A stretch of 64,000 bases of DNA from Stenotrophomonas maltophilia (lineage in GTDB: Bacteria; Pseudomonadota; Gammaproteobacteria; Xanthomonadales; Xanthomonadaceae): positions 399,501 to 463,500 of the forward strand of contig NZ_CP106759.1 in the NCBI RefSeq assembly GCF_025642255.1, written 5' to 3'. The notes beneath the pieces are model-generated. The model saw only the letters and a list, made by a program, of their open reading frames with translations, was not told where the DNA came from and did no database searches. Both the position numbers and the translations under genes were made by a program. This document shows positions 41,302 through 49,119 of the stretch, in pieces. Within the stretch, counting starts at the first letter, position 1; each line of letters begins with the position of its first letter.

Positions 41302-41724
41302 ATGAAACTGATTCCCTTCCTTGGCTTCAGCGGCCAGGCCCACGAGGCGATGGCCTTTTACGCCAAGGCCCTGGGTGGCCAGGTCACCTCGGAAATGAAG
41401 TACCGCGACATGCCCCCCTCCGACGGCTCGCCGGGGTGCAACGAGATGCCGGCCGACACCCTTGACCACGTGGCCCACAGCCAGCTGGAAATCGGCAGTG
41501 CCATCCTGATGGCCGCCGACGGCCCCGGTGCCGGCGAAGGCGGCTCGACCACCATCAATGTCGATGTCGACAGCATCGAGGAGGCCGAGCGCGTGTTCGC
41601 CGCGCTGGCCGATGGGGGCCAGGTGCAGATGCCGATCGCCGAGACGTTCTGGGCGCACCGCTGGGGCATGTTGACCGATCGCTACGGCAAGCCGTGGATG
41701 GTCAACTGCATGAAGCAGCCCTGA
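41302..41724 (+). CDS. VOC-family protein, PhnB-like
   Basis: The 140-residue protein is a vicinal-oxygen-chelate fold of the PhnB type: FLGFSGQAHEAMAFYAKALG at the start, then ADGPGAGEGGSTTINVDVD, and FWAHRWGMLTDRYGKPWMVN at the end. Proteins of this type lack a proven activity in most cases. It is the second gene of the ECF42 operon. Confidence 0.9.
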   Translation: MKLIPFLGFSGQAHEAMAFYAKALGGQVTSEMKYRDMPPSDGSPGCNEMPADTLDHVAHSQLEIGSAILMAADGPGAGEGGSTTINVDVDSIEEAERVFAALADGGQVQMPIAETFWAHRWGMLTDRYGKPWMVNCMKQP

Positions 41725-41762
41725 TCGCCCGCCTTCTTTCCATTTCCCAGGGAACCTGAGCA

Positions 41763-42173
41763 ATGAGCACACCGCAACCGCAGATGATCTTCGTCAACCT
41801 GCCCGTGCAGGATCTGGACAAGTCCAAGGCCTTCTTCGCCGCACTGGGCTACCGCTTCAACCCGGCGTTCACCGATGAGAACGCGGCCTGCATGGTGGTC
41901 AGCGACAGCATCTTCGTGATGCTGCTGGTCAAGCCGTTCTTCCAGCAGTTCACCACCAAGGCGATTGCCGACGCGCAGGCGCAGACCGAGGTGATCACCT
42001 GCCTGTCCGCCGACAGTCGCAACGCGGTGGACGTGATGGTGGACAAGGCGCTTGCCGCCGGTGCCAGTGAACCGCAGCCGGCGCGCGACGAGGGTTTCAT
42101 GTACCAGCGTGGCTTCCAGGACCTGGACGGACATCTCTGGGAAATCGTCCACATGGACGGCGAGCCGGGCTGA
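41763..42173 (+). CDS. VOC-family (glyoxalase-like) protein
   Basis: The 136-residue protein begins with MIFVNLPVQDLDKSKAFFAA and has YQRGFQDLDGHLWEIVHMD near the end, with the typical VOC metal-site Glu. It resembles lactoylglutathione-lyase-like proteins often annotated as extradiol dioxygenases, but the substrate is unknown. It is the third gene of the ECF42 operon; an AGGGAACCTGAGCA ribosome-binding region precedes the ATG. Confidence 0.9.
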   Translation: MSTPQPQMIFVNLPVQDLDKSKAFFAALGYRFNPAFTDENAACMVVSDSIFVMLLVKPFFQQFTTKAIADAQAQTEVITCLSADSRNAVDVMVDKALAAGASEPQPARDEGFMYQRGFQDLDGHLWEIVHMDGEPG

Positions 42174-42203
42174 GCGGCCACGCCCGACGACAGGAGAACG
42201 CTC

Positions 42204-42560
42204 ATGGCTTACGTCGATGCCTATGTGCTGCCGTGCCCCGAGGACAAGGTCGCGGCCTACCGCCGCCTTGCCCGCAAGGCCGGTGCGGTGTGGAAGGATC
42301 ACGGTGCGCTTCAGTACATGGAATGCGTGGCCGACGACGTGGAACCCGGCACGTCGACCTCGTTCCCGCGTGCGGTGAAGGCCAAGCCGGGCGAGACCGT
42401 GATCGTGGCCTTCGTGGTGTTCCGATCGCGTGCGGCACGTGACCGCATCAACGCGAAGGTGATGGCCGATCCGCGCCTGGCCGGCATCGGCCCGAAGGAC
42501 ATGCCGTTCGATACCCGGCGGATGTTCTGGGGCGGCTTCAGGCCCATCGTCGAAGCGTGA
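42204..42560 (+). CDS. DUF1428 family protein
   Basis: The 118-residue protein matches DUF1428 (dimeric alpha-beta barrel). It starts MAYVDAYVLPCPEDKVAAYR, has TSFPRAVKAKPGETVIVAFV in the middle, and ends PFDTRRMFWGGFRPIVEA. AGGAGAAC precedes its ATG. DUF1428 and VOC genes commonly join DGPF genes near ECF42 sigma factors. The function is unknown. Confidence 0.92.
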   Translation: MAYVDAYVLPCPEDKVAAYRRLARKAGAVWKDHGALQYMECVADDVEPGTSTSFPRAVKAKPGETVIVAFVVFRSRAARDRINAKVMADPRLAGIGPKDMPFDTRRMFWGGFRPIVEA

Positions 42561-42605
42561 CTGCCGGTGCTTGTGCGGCGGGGGCGTGCATGCTGTGATC
42601 GGCGC

Positions 42606-43874
42606 ATGCACGAGCCCGCCCTGACCCAGCGCCTGGAGACTCTCTGGCGGATGGAATCGCCAGTGTTGATCGCGCGCCTGGCGCGGCTGCTCGGCGGTGA
42701 TGTCGGCCGTGCCGAGGAACTGGCCCAGGACACCTGGCTGGCTGCGCTGGAGCGTTGGCCGGAGCAGGGCATCCCGGACAATCCTGGAGCCTGGCTGATG
42801 ACCACTGCGCGCAACCGGGCCATCGATGTGCTGCGCCAGCACCAGCGGGTGGCGCAGCAGCATGCGCAGTGGGGCGAGGCACTGCATCCGGCCGCGCTGC
42901 CGGCACCGGACGACAGCACCGCGCTGGAAGACGATCTTGGCGACGATCTGCTGCGCCTGATGTTCGTGGCGTGCCATCCGGTACTGCCCGCCGACGCGCG
43001 CGTGGCGCTGACCCTGCGCCTGCTCGGCGGGCTGACCACGAGCGAGATCGCGCGCGCGTTCCTGCAGCCGGAACCGACCATCGCCCAGCGCGTGGTGCGC
43101 GCCAAGCGCACGCTCGCGCAGAAGCAGGTGCCCTATGAAGTGCCGCGTGCCGAAGCGTTGCCCGCGCGCCTGGCCTCCGTGCTGGAAGCGATCTACCTGG
43201 TGTTCAACGAAGGCTACGCCGCCAGTGCCGGCGATGACTGGATGCGACCAGCGCTGTGCGAGGAGGCGCTTCGCCTGGCGCGCATTCTCGCCCACCGCAT
43301 GCCGGCCGCCGCCGTGCTGGGACTGCTGGCACTGATGGAACTGCAGGCGTCGCGCGCCGCGGCGCGGGTGGATGCGCAGGGCCGGCCGGTGCTGCTGGAC
43401 CAGCAGAACCGCGCACGCTGGGACTGGCTGCAGATCGAACGCGGGCGGCAGGCGCTGGCGCGCGCGCTGTCGGCCGGCGGTAGCGACGATCCCTACGTGC
43501 TGCAGGCCTGCATTGCCGAGTGCCACGCAACGGCGCGCCAGGCCGACCAGACCGATTGGGCGCGCATCGCCGGGCTGTATTCGCGGCTGCTGCAGATCCA
43601 GCCTTCGCCTGTGGTGGCGTTGAACCGGGTGGTGGCCATCCTGCGCAGTGAGGGCGCGTTCGCTGCCTGGGCGCATCTGCAGCCGCTGCTCTCCGATGAC
43701 CGTCTGCGTGACTACGCACCGTTGCAGGTCGTCCGTGGTGAAGTGCTGCAGCACCTGGGTCGGGTCGAAGACGCCCGGCAGGCGTTCCAGGCCGCTGCCG
43801 CGCTCACCGACAACGTGCGCGAACGCGATCACCTGCTGGCGCGGGCCCATCCGACAGTGCCAAAAGCGCCTTAA
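42606..43874 (+). CDS. ECF42-type RNA polymerase sigma factor
   Basis: The 422-residue protein has sigma region 2 at about 15-82 (EELAQDTWLAALERWP, NPGAWLMTTARNRAIDVLRQ) and region 4 at about 130-180 (GGLTTSEIARAFLQPEPTIA). A C-terminal extension of about 230 residues with the signature YLVFNEGYAAS (DUF6596) and TPR-like helices follows. This extension and the DGPF neighbours define group ECF42, which works without an anti-sigma factor; the extension is needed for activity. The likely target is its own operon promoter near 40767. The inducing signal is unknown. The ATG at 42606 gives MHEPALTQRLETLW. Confidence 0.92.
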   Translation: MHEPALTQRLETLWRMESPVLIARLARLLGGDVGRAEELAQDTWLAALERWPEQGIPDNPGAWLMTTARNRAIDVLRQHQRVAQQHAQWGEALHPAALPAPDDSTALEDDLGDDLLRLMFVACHPVLPADARVALTLRLLGGLTTSEIARAFLQPEPTIAQRVVRAKRTLAQKQVPYEVPRAEALPARLASVLEAIYLVFNEGYAASAGDDWMRPALCEEALRLARILAHRMPAAAVLGLLALMELQASRAAARVDAQGRPVLLDQQNRARWDWLQIERGRQALARALSAGGSDDPYVLQACIAECHATARQADQTDWARIAGLYSRLLQIQPSPVVALNRVVAILRSEGAFAAWAHLQPLLSDDRLRDYAPLQVVRGEVLQHLGRVEDARQAFQAAAALTDNVRERDHLLARAHPTVPKAP

Positions 43875-43928
43875 ATCCCTCGGGCCCCTTTTGTACACTC
43901 GGCTGGGATTTCCCTGCTGGAGAGAGCA

Positions 43929-45578
43929 ATGAAGCGAGTAGCACTGGGCGTGCTGGCCCTGTCGGTGTCGGGCGCGCTGATGGCGGCCACGCCGAAATTC
44001 GATGGCGCGCGGATTTCCGCCGACGTGAAGGAACTGGCCTCGGACGCGTATGAGGGCCGTTCGCCGGCCACGGCGGGCGAAGCGAAGACCATCGCCTACC
44101 TGAGCAAGCAGTTTGCCGACGCCGGCCTGCAGCCGGGTGGCGACCTGAAGGATGGCAAGCGCCTGTGGACCCAGGCCGTGCCGCTGCGCAAGGGCGACAT
44201 CGTGGGGACGCCGCAGCTGGCCCTGCATCAGGGCGACAGGACCATCGCGCTGGAGCAGGGCAAGCAGATCGCCGTGCGCGCGGCGATGAACGGCGCCAGC
44301 ACGGTGGACATCAGCAAGGCGCCGCTGGTCTTCCTCGGCTACGGCGTGAAGGCCCCGGAGCGCAACTGGGACGACTTCAAGGGCGTGGACCTGAAGGGCA
44401 AGATCGCGGTCGTGCTGATCAACGACCCGGACTTCGAGACCGGCAAGGGCGACTTCGACGGCAAGGGCATGACCTGGTACGGCCGCTGGCCCTACAAGTA
44501 CGAGGAAGGCGCACGCCAGGGCGCGCTGGGCGTGCTGATCGTGCATGAGACCGCACCGGCCTCGTACGGCTGGGCAACGGTGGCCGGCTCCAACACCAAC
44601 ACCATGTTCGATGTGGTGCGCGACAACCCGGCCGACAGTCACCCCCTGCTGGAAGGCTGGATCCAGCGCGACCTGGCCGTGGACCTGTTCCGCGCGGCCG
44701 GCCAGGATTTCGAGGCACTGAAGAAGAAGGCGCAGCAGCGCGACTTCACGCCGGTCACGCTGACCGGCGCCAGCCTGGACGCGAAGTATGCGGTGAAGAC
44801 CGAGGTGATCACCTCGCACAACGTGGCGGCGCGGCTGGAAGGCAGCAGCCACCCGGACGAGACCGTGATCTACAGCGCCCACTGGGACCACATCGGCGTG
44901 GGCGAGCCCGATGCCCGCGGCGACCGCATCTTCAACGGTGCGCTGGACAATGCCAGTGGCACCGCTTCGCTGATCGAACTGGCCCGTGGCTTCGCCAAGG
45001 GCAAGCAGCCGCAGCGCTCGCTGCTGTTCCTGGCGGTCACCGCCGAAGAAAAGGGCCTGCTGGGTTCGGAGTACTACGCGACCCACCCGTTGTATCCGCT
45101 GGAGAAGACCGTGGCGGTGATCAACATGGATGGCATGGCGCCGTTCGGCCCCTCGCGCGACTTCGGCATCTACGGTGCCGCGCGCTTCGAGCTGCTGGAC
45201 CAGCTGAAAGAGGTGGCCAAGGGCTGGGACATCCGCTATACGCCCGATCCGAAGCCGGAAGCGGGCCTGTTCTTCCGCTCTGACCATTTCCCGTTCGCCA
45301 AGCGCGGCGTGCCGGCGCTGTCCTGGTCGGCCGGACAGGACTGGGTGGACGGGGGCGTGGCTGCTGGCAGGAAGGCGTCGGAGGACTACACCGCCAAGCG
45401 CTACCACCAGCAGGGCGACGAGTGGCAGCCGGACTGGGTGTTCGCCGGCGCCGCCCGCGACCTGGAGGTGCTGTACACCCTGGGCAACCAGCTGGCGAAC
45501 TCGCGCAGCTGGCCGAACTGGAGCAAGGACGAGTCGTTCCGCGCCGTGCGTGACGAAAGCGCGGGGCAGCGGAAGTAA
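43929..45578 (+). CDS. Exported M28-family metallopeptidase with PA domain
   Basis: The 549-residue protein has a signal peptide (cleaved near residue 20). A protease-associated insert with FLGYGVKAPERNWDDFKGVD precedes the M28 catalytic domain. Zinc ligands and catalytic residues lie in SAHWDHIG (His, Asp), GALDNASG (Asp), AEEKGLLGS (Glu pair), NMDGM (Asp) and RSDHFPF (His). It is an aminopeptidase-type di-zinc enzyme of the periplasm or outside the cell. GGAGAGAGC precedes the ATG. It follows the sigma-factor gene by 54 bp but probably has its own promoter. Confidence 0.92.
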   Translation: MKRVALGVLALSVSGALMAATPKFDGARISADVKELASDAYEGRSPATAGEAKTIAYLSKQFADAGLQPGGDLKDGKRLWTQAVPLRKGDIVGTPQLALHQGDRTIALEQGKQIAVRAAMNGASTVDISKAPLVFLGYGVKAPERNWDDFKGVDLKGKIAVVLINDPDFETGKGDFDGKGMTWYGRWPYKYEEGARQGALGVLIVHETAPASYGWATVAGSNTNTMFDVVRDNPADSHPLLEGWIQRDLAVDLFRAAGQDFEALKKKAQQRDFTPVTLTGASLDAKYAVKTEVITSHNVAARLEGSSHPDETVIYSAHWDHIGVGEPDARGDRIFNGALDNASGTASLIELARGFAKGKQPQRSLLFLAVTAEEKGLLGSEYYATHPLYPLEKTVAVINMDGMAPFGPSRDFGIYGAARFELLDQLKEVAKGWDIRYTPDPKPEAGLFFRSDHFPFAKRGVPALSWSAGQDWVDGGVAAGRKASEDYTAKRYHQQGDEWQPDWVFAGAARDLEVLYTLGNQLANSRSWPNWSKDESFRAVRDESAGQRK

Positions 45579-45608
45579 GGGAAGGCGGGGCGCTGCCCCG
45601 CCCCCCCG

Positions 45609-45631
45609 GTAGCGCCGGGCCACGCTCGGCG
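45609..45631 (+). repeat. SMAG-type repeat (GTAG head, imperfect palindrome)
   Basis: GTAGCGCCGGGCCACGCTCG followed by GCG differs by two bases from the copies at 59502 and 59550. GTAG-headed palindromes are the hallmark SMAG elements of Stenotrophomonas maltophilia. It lies between the peptidase gene and the histidine kinase gene. Confidence 0.85.
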
Positions 45632-45738
45632 TTTCCGGGAGGGGTTCCATCGCGGCTTTCCCGCACTTCGTCGCAGGCCGCTTGTCTGCCCGGCAGGCCG
45701 CCCTATGCTCGGCCTACCCCTTTCACCAAGGCGCCGCC

Positions 45739-47001
45739 GTGTTCGCCAGCCTCACTCTCATTTTCCGTCATCTGTTGGCCTGGGCCGCGGCGCTGGTCGT
45801 GGCCGGCATGGTCTGGAGCGGCATCTTCAGCGGCATGAACGATGGCCCGGGCTGGATCTTCGGCCTGCTGGCGATGTTCCTGATGATTACCGCGCTGGGC
45901 AGTGCGATCAGCCATGTGCGCCGGGTCTGGCTGGTGGCCGGGCGCCTGGACGCGAGCACGCTGTCCGGGCGCCAGCGTCGGCAGGTGGAACTGCCGATGG
46001 ATGCCGGCCAGGCCTTTGCCGTGGTCGAGGCGGCCGTGGCCGAGCTGCCCCGGGTGGAGGACGTGGAAAGCGCGGCCGGCAGCCTGCAGGTGCGCGCCTA
46101 CGTGCGCCGCGTCGACCCCTGGAACGGCCGCCAGCCCTCGCGCTGGAACCTGCCCGCGCGGCTGGCGATCAAGCGCAATGGTGTGCTGGCCACGGTCACG
46201 CCCGGGCAGGGCACCAGTACCGTCACCCTGCTGTTCGAGCCCGATGCGGGCTGGTGGGCCGATCTGCTGGCGCTGGACGAAGGCAGCAACTACGAGAATG
46301 CCGAAGCGGTCACCCGTGCGATCAGCCGTCGGGTGGCCGACCAGCGCCGCACCGAGCAGGCCGCCGCGGAGCAGACCCAGGTGGAAAAGGAGCTGTCGGT
46401 GGCGCGCCTGAACCTGCTGCACGCGCAGGTCGAGCCGCACTTCCTGTACAACACGCTGGCCAATGCCCAAGTGCTGACCCGCACCGATCCGGCGCGGGCC
46501 GAGCAGATGCTGGGGCACCTGATCCAGTACCTGCGCAGTTCGTTGCCGCAGGTGGACGAATCGATGTCGACCCTCGGCGTGGAGCTGGAGCGTACCCGCG
46601 CGTACCTGGAGATCCTGCGGATCCGCATGGGCGCAAGGCTCGCGGTGGAGGTGCAGGTGCCGCCGGAACTGCATGCGGTGAAGCTGCCGGCGATGGCGCT
46701 GCAGACGCTGGTCGAGAACGCGATCAAGCACGGCCTGGAGCCCAAGCCCGGAGGTGGAACGATCTGGATCCTGGCGCGCGGCTTCGACGACCACGTGACG
46801 GTGACCGTGGCCGATGATGGGCTCGGCTTCAGCCAAGGCACCACCAGTGGCACCGGCATTGGCCTGAAGAACCTGCGCGAGCGGCTGCGCCTGACCTGCG
46901 GCGAGCAGTCCGGCGTAGCGATCGTCGCCAATTTCCCCAGCGGCGTTGCTGCGACCATGACATTGCCGCCATCCAGCAAGGAGCGCAGCCATGCCGCTTG
47001 A
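45739..47001 (+). CDS. LytS/YpdA-type sensor histidine kinase
   Basis: The 420-residue protein has two N-terminal membrane helices (11-30 and 37-58). A cytoplasmic linker follows, and then the His_kinase domain (PF06580 type) with the phosphorylatable His234 in EPHFLYNTL. The ATPase domain carries VENAIKHGLE and GLGFSQG, GIGLKNLRERL. I chose a GTG at 45739 preceded by AAGG, which gives MFASLTLIFRHLL; an in-frame ATG at 45682 lies upstream. Its 3' end overlaps the response regulator by 11 bp, so both form one two-component system. Confidence 0.88.
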   Translation: MFASLTLIFRHLLAWAAALVVAGMVWSGIFSGMNDGPGWIFGLLAMFLMITALGSAISHVRRVWLVAGRLDASTLSGRQRRQVELPMDAGQAFAVVEAAVAELPRVEDVESAAGSLQVRAYVRRVDPWNGRQPSRWNLPARLAIKRNGVLATVTPGQGTSTVTLLFEPDAGWWADLLALDEGSNYENAEAVTRAISRRVADQRRTEQAAAEQTQVEKELSVARLNLLHAQVEPHFLYNTLANAQVLTRTDPARAEQMLGHLIQYLRSSLPQVDESMSTLGVELERTRAYLEILRIRMGARLAVEVQVPPELHAVKLPAMALQTLVENAIKHGLEPKPGGGTIWILARGFDDHVTVTVADDGLGFSQGTTSGTGIGLKNLRERLRLTCGEQSGVAIVANFPSGVAATMTLPPSSKERSHAA

Positions 47002-47758
47002 AGCCCTGATTGCCGAGGACGAGGAACTGCTGCGGCAGTCGCTGGTGGACCAGCTGCGCCGGCTGTGGCCGGAGCTGAAGCTGGTGGCCGAGTGCGAAGA
47101 CGGCGCCAGTGCACTGGAGCAGCTGGCCGAGAAGCAGCCGGACATCGCGTTTCTCGACATCCGCATGCCGGGCATCACCGGCATCGAGGTCGCGCGTGCA
47201 CTGTCCGAGCTCAGCCCGCGCACGCAGGTGGTGTTCGTCACCGCCTACGACCAGTACGCCATCGATGCCTTCGAACAGGGTGCGATGGACTACCTGCTCA
47301 AGCCGGTCAGCGATGAGCGCCTGCTGGCCACGCGCGAGCGCATCCTGGCGCGGTTGCCCTCCACGCGCCACGATGATGCGGTGCTGGAACGCCTGCTGCA
47401 GCGTCTGGGACCGGGACAGAACGATGACCGCCCGCCGCTGGCGTGGATCACCGCCAGCAATGGCCGCGAGACCCAGCTGATCATGCTGGAGGACGTGGTC
47501 TACTTCCGCGCGGACAACAAGTACACCACCGTGATCACCGCCGCCGGCGAGAGCCTGCTGCGCACCCCGCTGCGCGAACTGCTGGAAGTGCTCGATCCGC
47601 AGCACTTCCGCCAGATCCACCGCTCGACCATCGTCAACATGAAATCGGTCGCTGCGGTCAGCCGCGACGATACCGGGCGCGGTGTGCTGCGCCTGCGCCA
47701 GCGGCCGGAAACGCTGGTGGTCAGCCAGCCCTTCATGAGCCTGTTCCGCGGCATGTAG
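46991..47758 (+). CDS. LytTR-family response regulator
   Basis: The 255-residue protein has a receiver domain at 1-120 with phosphoacceptor Asp56 (AFLDIRMPG) and Lys in YLLKPVSDERL. The LytTR DNA-binding domain lies at about 150-250 (YFRADNKYTTVITAAGE, then HFRQIHRSTIVNMKSV). Its partner is the overlapping LytS-type kinase. LytTR regulators of this sort in Xanthomonadaceae control envelope or virulence genes; the target here is unknown. Confidence 0.92.
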   Translation: MPLEALIAEDEELLRQSLVDQLRRLWPELKLVAECEDGASALEQLAEKQPDIAFLDIRMPGITGIEVARALSELSPRTQVVFVTAYDQYAIDAFEQGAMDYLLKPVSDERLLATRERILARLPSTRHDDAVLERLLQRLGPGQNDDRPPLAWITASNGRETQLIMLEDVVYFRADNKYTTVITAAGESLLRTPLRELLEVLDPQHFRQIHRSTIVNMKSVAAVSRDDTGRGVLRLRQRPETLVVSQPFMSLFRGM

Positions 47759-47790
47759 CCGCGACGTTGCATCTGCCCCGAGGAATGACC

Positions 47791-48135
47791 ATGCCCCGTC
47801 TGCTGCTTGTGTGTGCTGTGCTGCTGGCACTGGCCGGCTGCGAAAAATCCAGTAATTCCTCGATTACCCGCGCGCGCGCCAACGGCGTGGACACGCTGTA
47901 CAGCAAGGGCACCGTCGTTGATGGTCAGGCGCGGTTCCAATGCATCGCCAGCAGCAGTGGCAGGTGCCACTATCTCGTGCTGGACCCGGCCTGCAGCACC
48001 GAGGCCACCTGCGCCACGCCGCCCCTGCGGCGTTTTTCGGTGGCCGTAGGCCAAACCGAAACCATGCGAGGCCTGCCCGAGGGCTTCCACCAATGCGTCA
48101 GCCAGGACCCGATAGAACAATGCCACCGTGAGTGA
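47791..48135 (+). CDS. Small Cys-rich lipoprotein, 114 aa
   Basis: A lipoprotein signal (MPRLLLVCAVLLALAGC, acylated Cys17) precedes a domain with four to six cysteines (FQCIASSSGRCHYLVL, CSTEATCATPP, GFHQCV, EQCHRE), presumably disulfide-bonded in the periplasm. The second of two ATGs (47791) has GAGGA 6 nt upstream; 47785 is the alternative. It follows the two-component genes by 32 bp. The function is unknown. Confidence 0.75.
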   Translation: MPRLLLVCAVLLALAGCEKSSNSSITRARANGVDTLYSKGTVVDGQARFQCIASSSGRCHYLVLDPACSTEATCATPPLRRFSVAVGQTETMRGLPEGFHQCVSQDPIEQCHRE

Positions 48136-48149
48136 TCACGGTGGCATTG
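48118..48149. terminator. Long perfect hairpin between convergent genes
   Basis: CAATGCCACCGTGA (48118-48131) and its exact complement (48136-48149) form a 14-bp stem with a 4-nt loop that contains part of the stop codon of the lipoprotein gene. No T run follows, so termination may depend on stem strength alone, in both directions. Confidence 0.6.
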
Positions 48150-48174
48150 TGGACCCCCCCGTTTTCCGCAAGGG

Positions 48175-48789
48175 TCAGTAGGCAGGCTGCAGCGTCAGTT
48201 CGTGATGGTGTTCGGTTTCGCCTACATGGTTCAGCCGCCCGACCAGTTCGGAGTGCTGCTTCATCCGTCCGATCTCGGTCATGATGCGGATGTCCTCATG
48301 GCGCAGCTCGCGCCTGGCGGTGACCGCCTGCTTGTAGTCCAGCACTTCCGGGTAGTGCTCGGCCAGGTCCAGCGCCTCGGCCACATGCTCGACGCTGTCG
48401 GCCTTGGAACTGATGCGGGCCCGGCTGTTGAAGGCTTTCATCCAGCGCTCGAAGCCGGCCTGCTGGTCGAACATGTTGGCCATGAACCAGATCACGAACA
48501 GGATCGAGACCCATGAGCCGAACACGATCACCACGCGGGTGAAGGTGATATGGAAGTCGTCACGCCACAGGTAGTTGGCGATCAGGCCCAGAATCACCAG
48601 CGACGCCGCCTGCCAGCCGATGATGGAGGCGATCAGCCACTGGCACTTGGCCTGGGCCAGCACCGCCACTTCATCGCGGATCTGCTGCTCGCTGAGATTG
48701 CGCCAGTGCGCGACCTGTTTGTCGAACGGGCTGCTGTAGAGCTCGTTGTCGCGAAGCAGAATTCCCAAACCCTTGAACAAAGCAATCAT
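48175..48789 (-). CDS. Membrane protein of unknown function, 204 aa
   Basis: The ATG at 48789 has a perfect AAGGAG site 6 nt upstream. Two membrane helices lie at about 53-74 (IASIIGWQAASLVILGLIAN) and 88-107 (VFGSWVSILFVIWFMANM). The cytoplasmic C-terminal part is helical (VAEALDLAEHYPEVLDYKQA, EIGRMKQHSELVGRLNHVGE) and could form a coiled coil. No family is recognised. It lies convergent with the lipoprotein gene. Confidence 0.75.
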   Translation of the reverse strand: MIALFKGLGILLRDNELYSSPFDKQVAHWRNLSEQQIRDEVAVLAQAKCQWLIASIIGWQAASLVILGLIANYLWRDDFHITFTRVVIVFGSWVSILFVIWFMANMFDQQAGFERWMKAFNSRARISSKADSVEHVAEALDLAEHYPEVLDYKQAVTARRELRHEDIRIMTEIGRMKQHSELVGRLNHVGETEHHHELTLQPAY

Positions 48790-49085
48790 GGCTGGCTCCT
48801 TGTGGAACGTGCGTCGATCAGCGTTGGACGGTGTGGCGGGTTCAGTTCTAGCACTTCCAGCGAGCGGTGCAATGGGCGGAACGCCAAGCGGCGTAAGGGT
48901 CTTGTCCGGCCGGGTGAAGTTTTGTGCGATGCAGCACAGTGCCCGCACCCTGCGACAGGATGTCGCAGGGTGAAACGTGCTGCGGGCGCACATGAAACCG
49001 GGGATGAGCAGGGATCCCGGCAATCGGCCTCGTCTTCGGCCTGAATCGGCACCGACCGCGCAGCCTGCCAGGCCGGTGCGGATGA
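48790..49085 (-). other. Non-coding region with a strong hairpin
   Basis: This region separates the M13 peptidase gene from the membrane-protein gene on the same strand. CACCCTGCGACA (48946-48957) pairs perfectly with 48961-48972 across a 3-nt loop. Around it GCAGCAC (48931-48937) can pair with GTGCTGC (48977-48983). It could be a 5' leader structure or a small RNA. I see no gene in it. Confidence 0.45.
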
Positions 49086-49111
49086 AAACGGGCGCCTCGC
49101 GGCGCCCGTTT
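49086..49111. terminator. Bidirectional terminator of the M13 peptidase gene
   Basis: AAACGGGCGCC (49086-49096) and GGCGCCCGTTT (49101-49111) form an 11-bp perfect stem with a TCGC loop. It stands 8 bp after the M13 gene stop, and reads with a T tract in the gene's direction. Confidence 0.88.
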
Positions 49112-49119
49112 CCCTCATC

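Noticed and set aside
41682-45650. A 1322-codon open frame on the minus strand
   Set aside because: It runs antisense across several well-supported plus-strand genes (VOC, DUF1428, sigma factor, M28 peptidase). Its His/Arg/Gln-rich composition is that of a GC-rich shadow frame.
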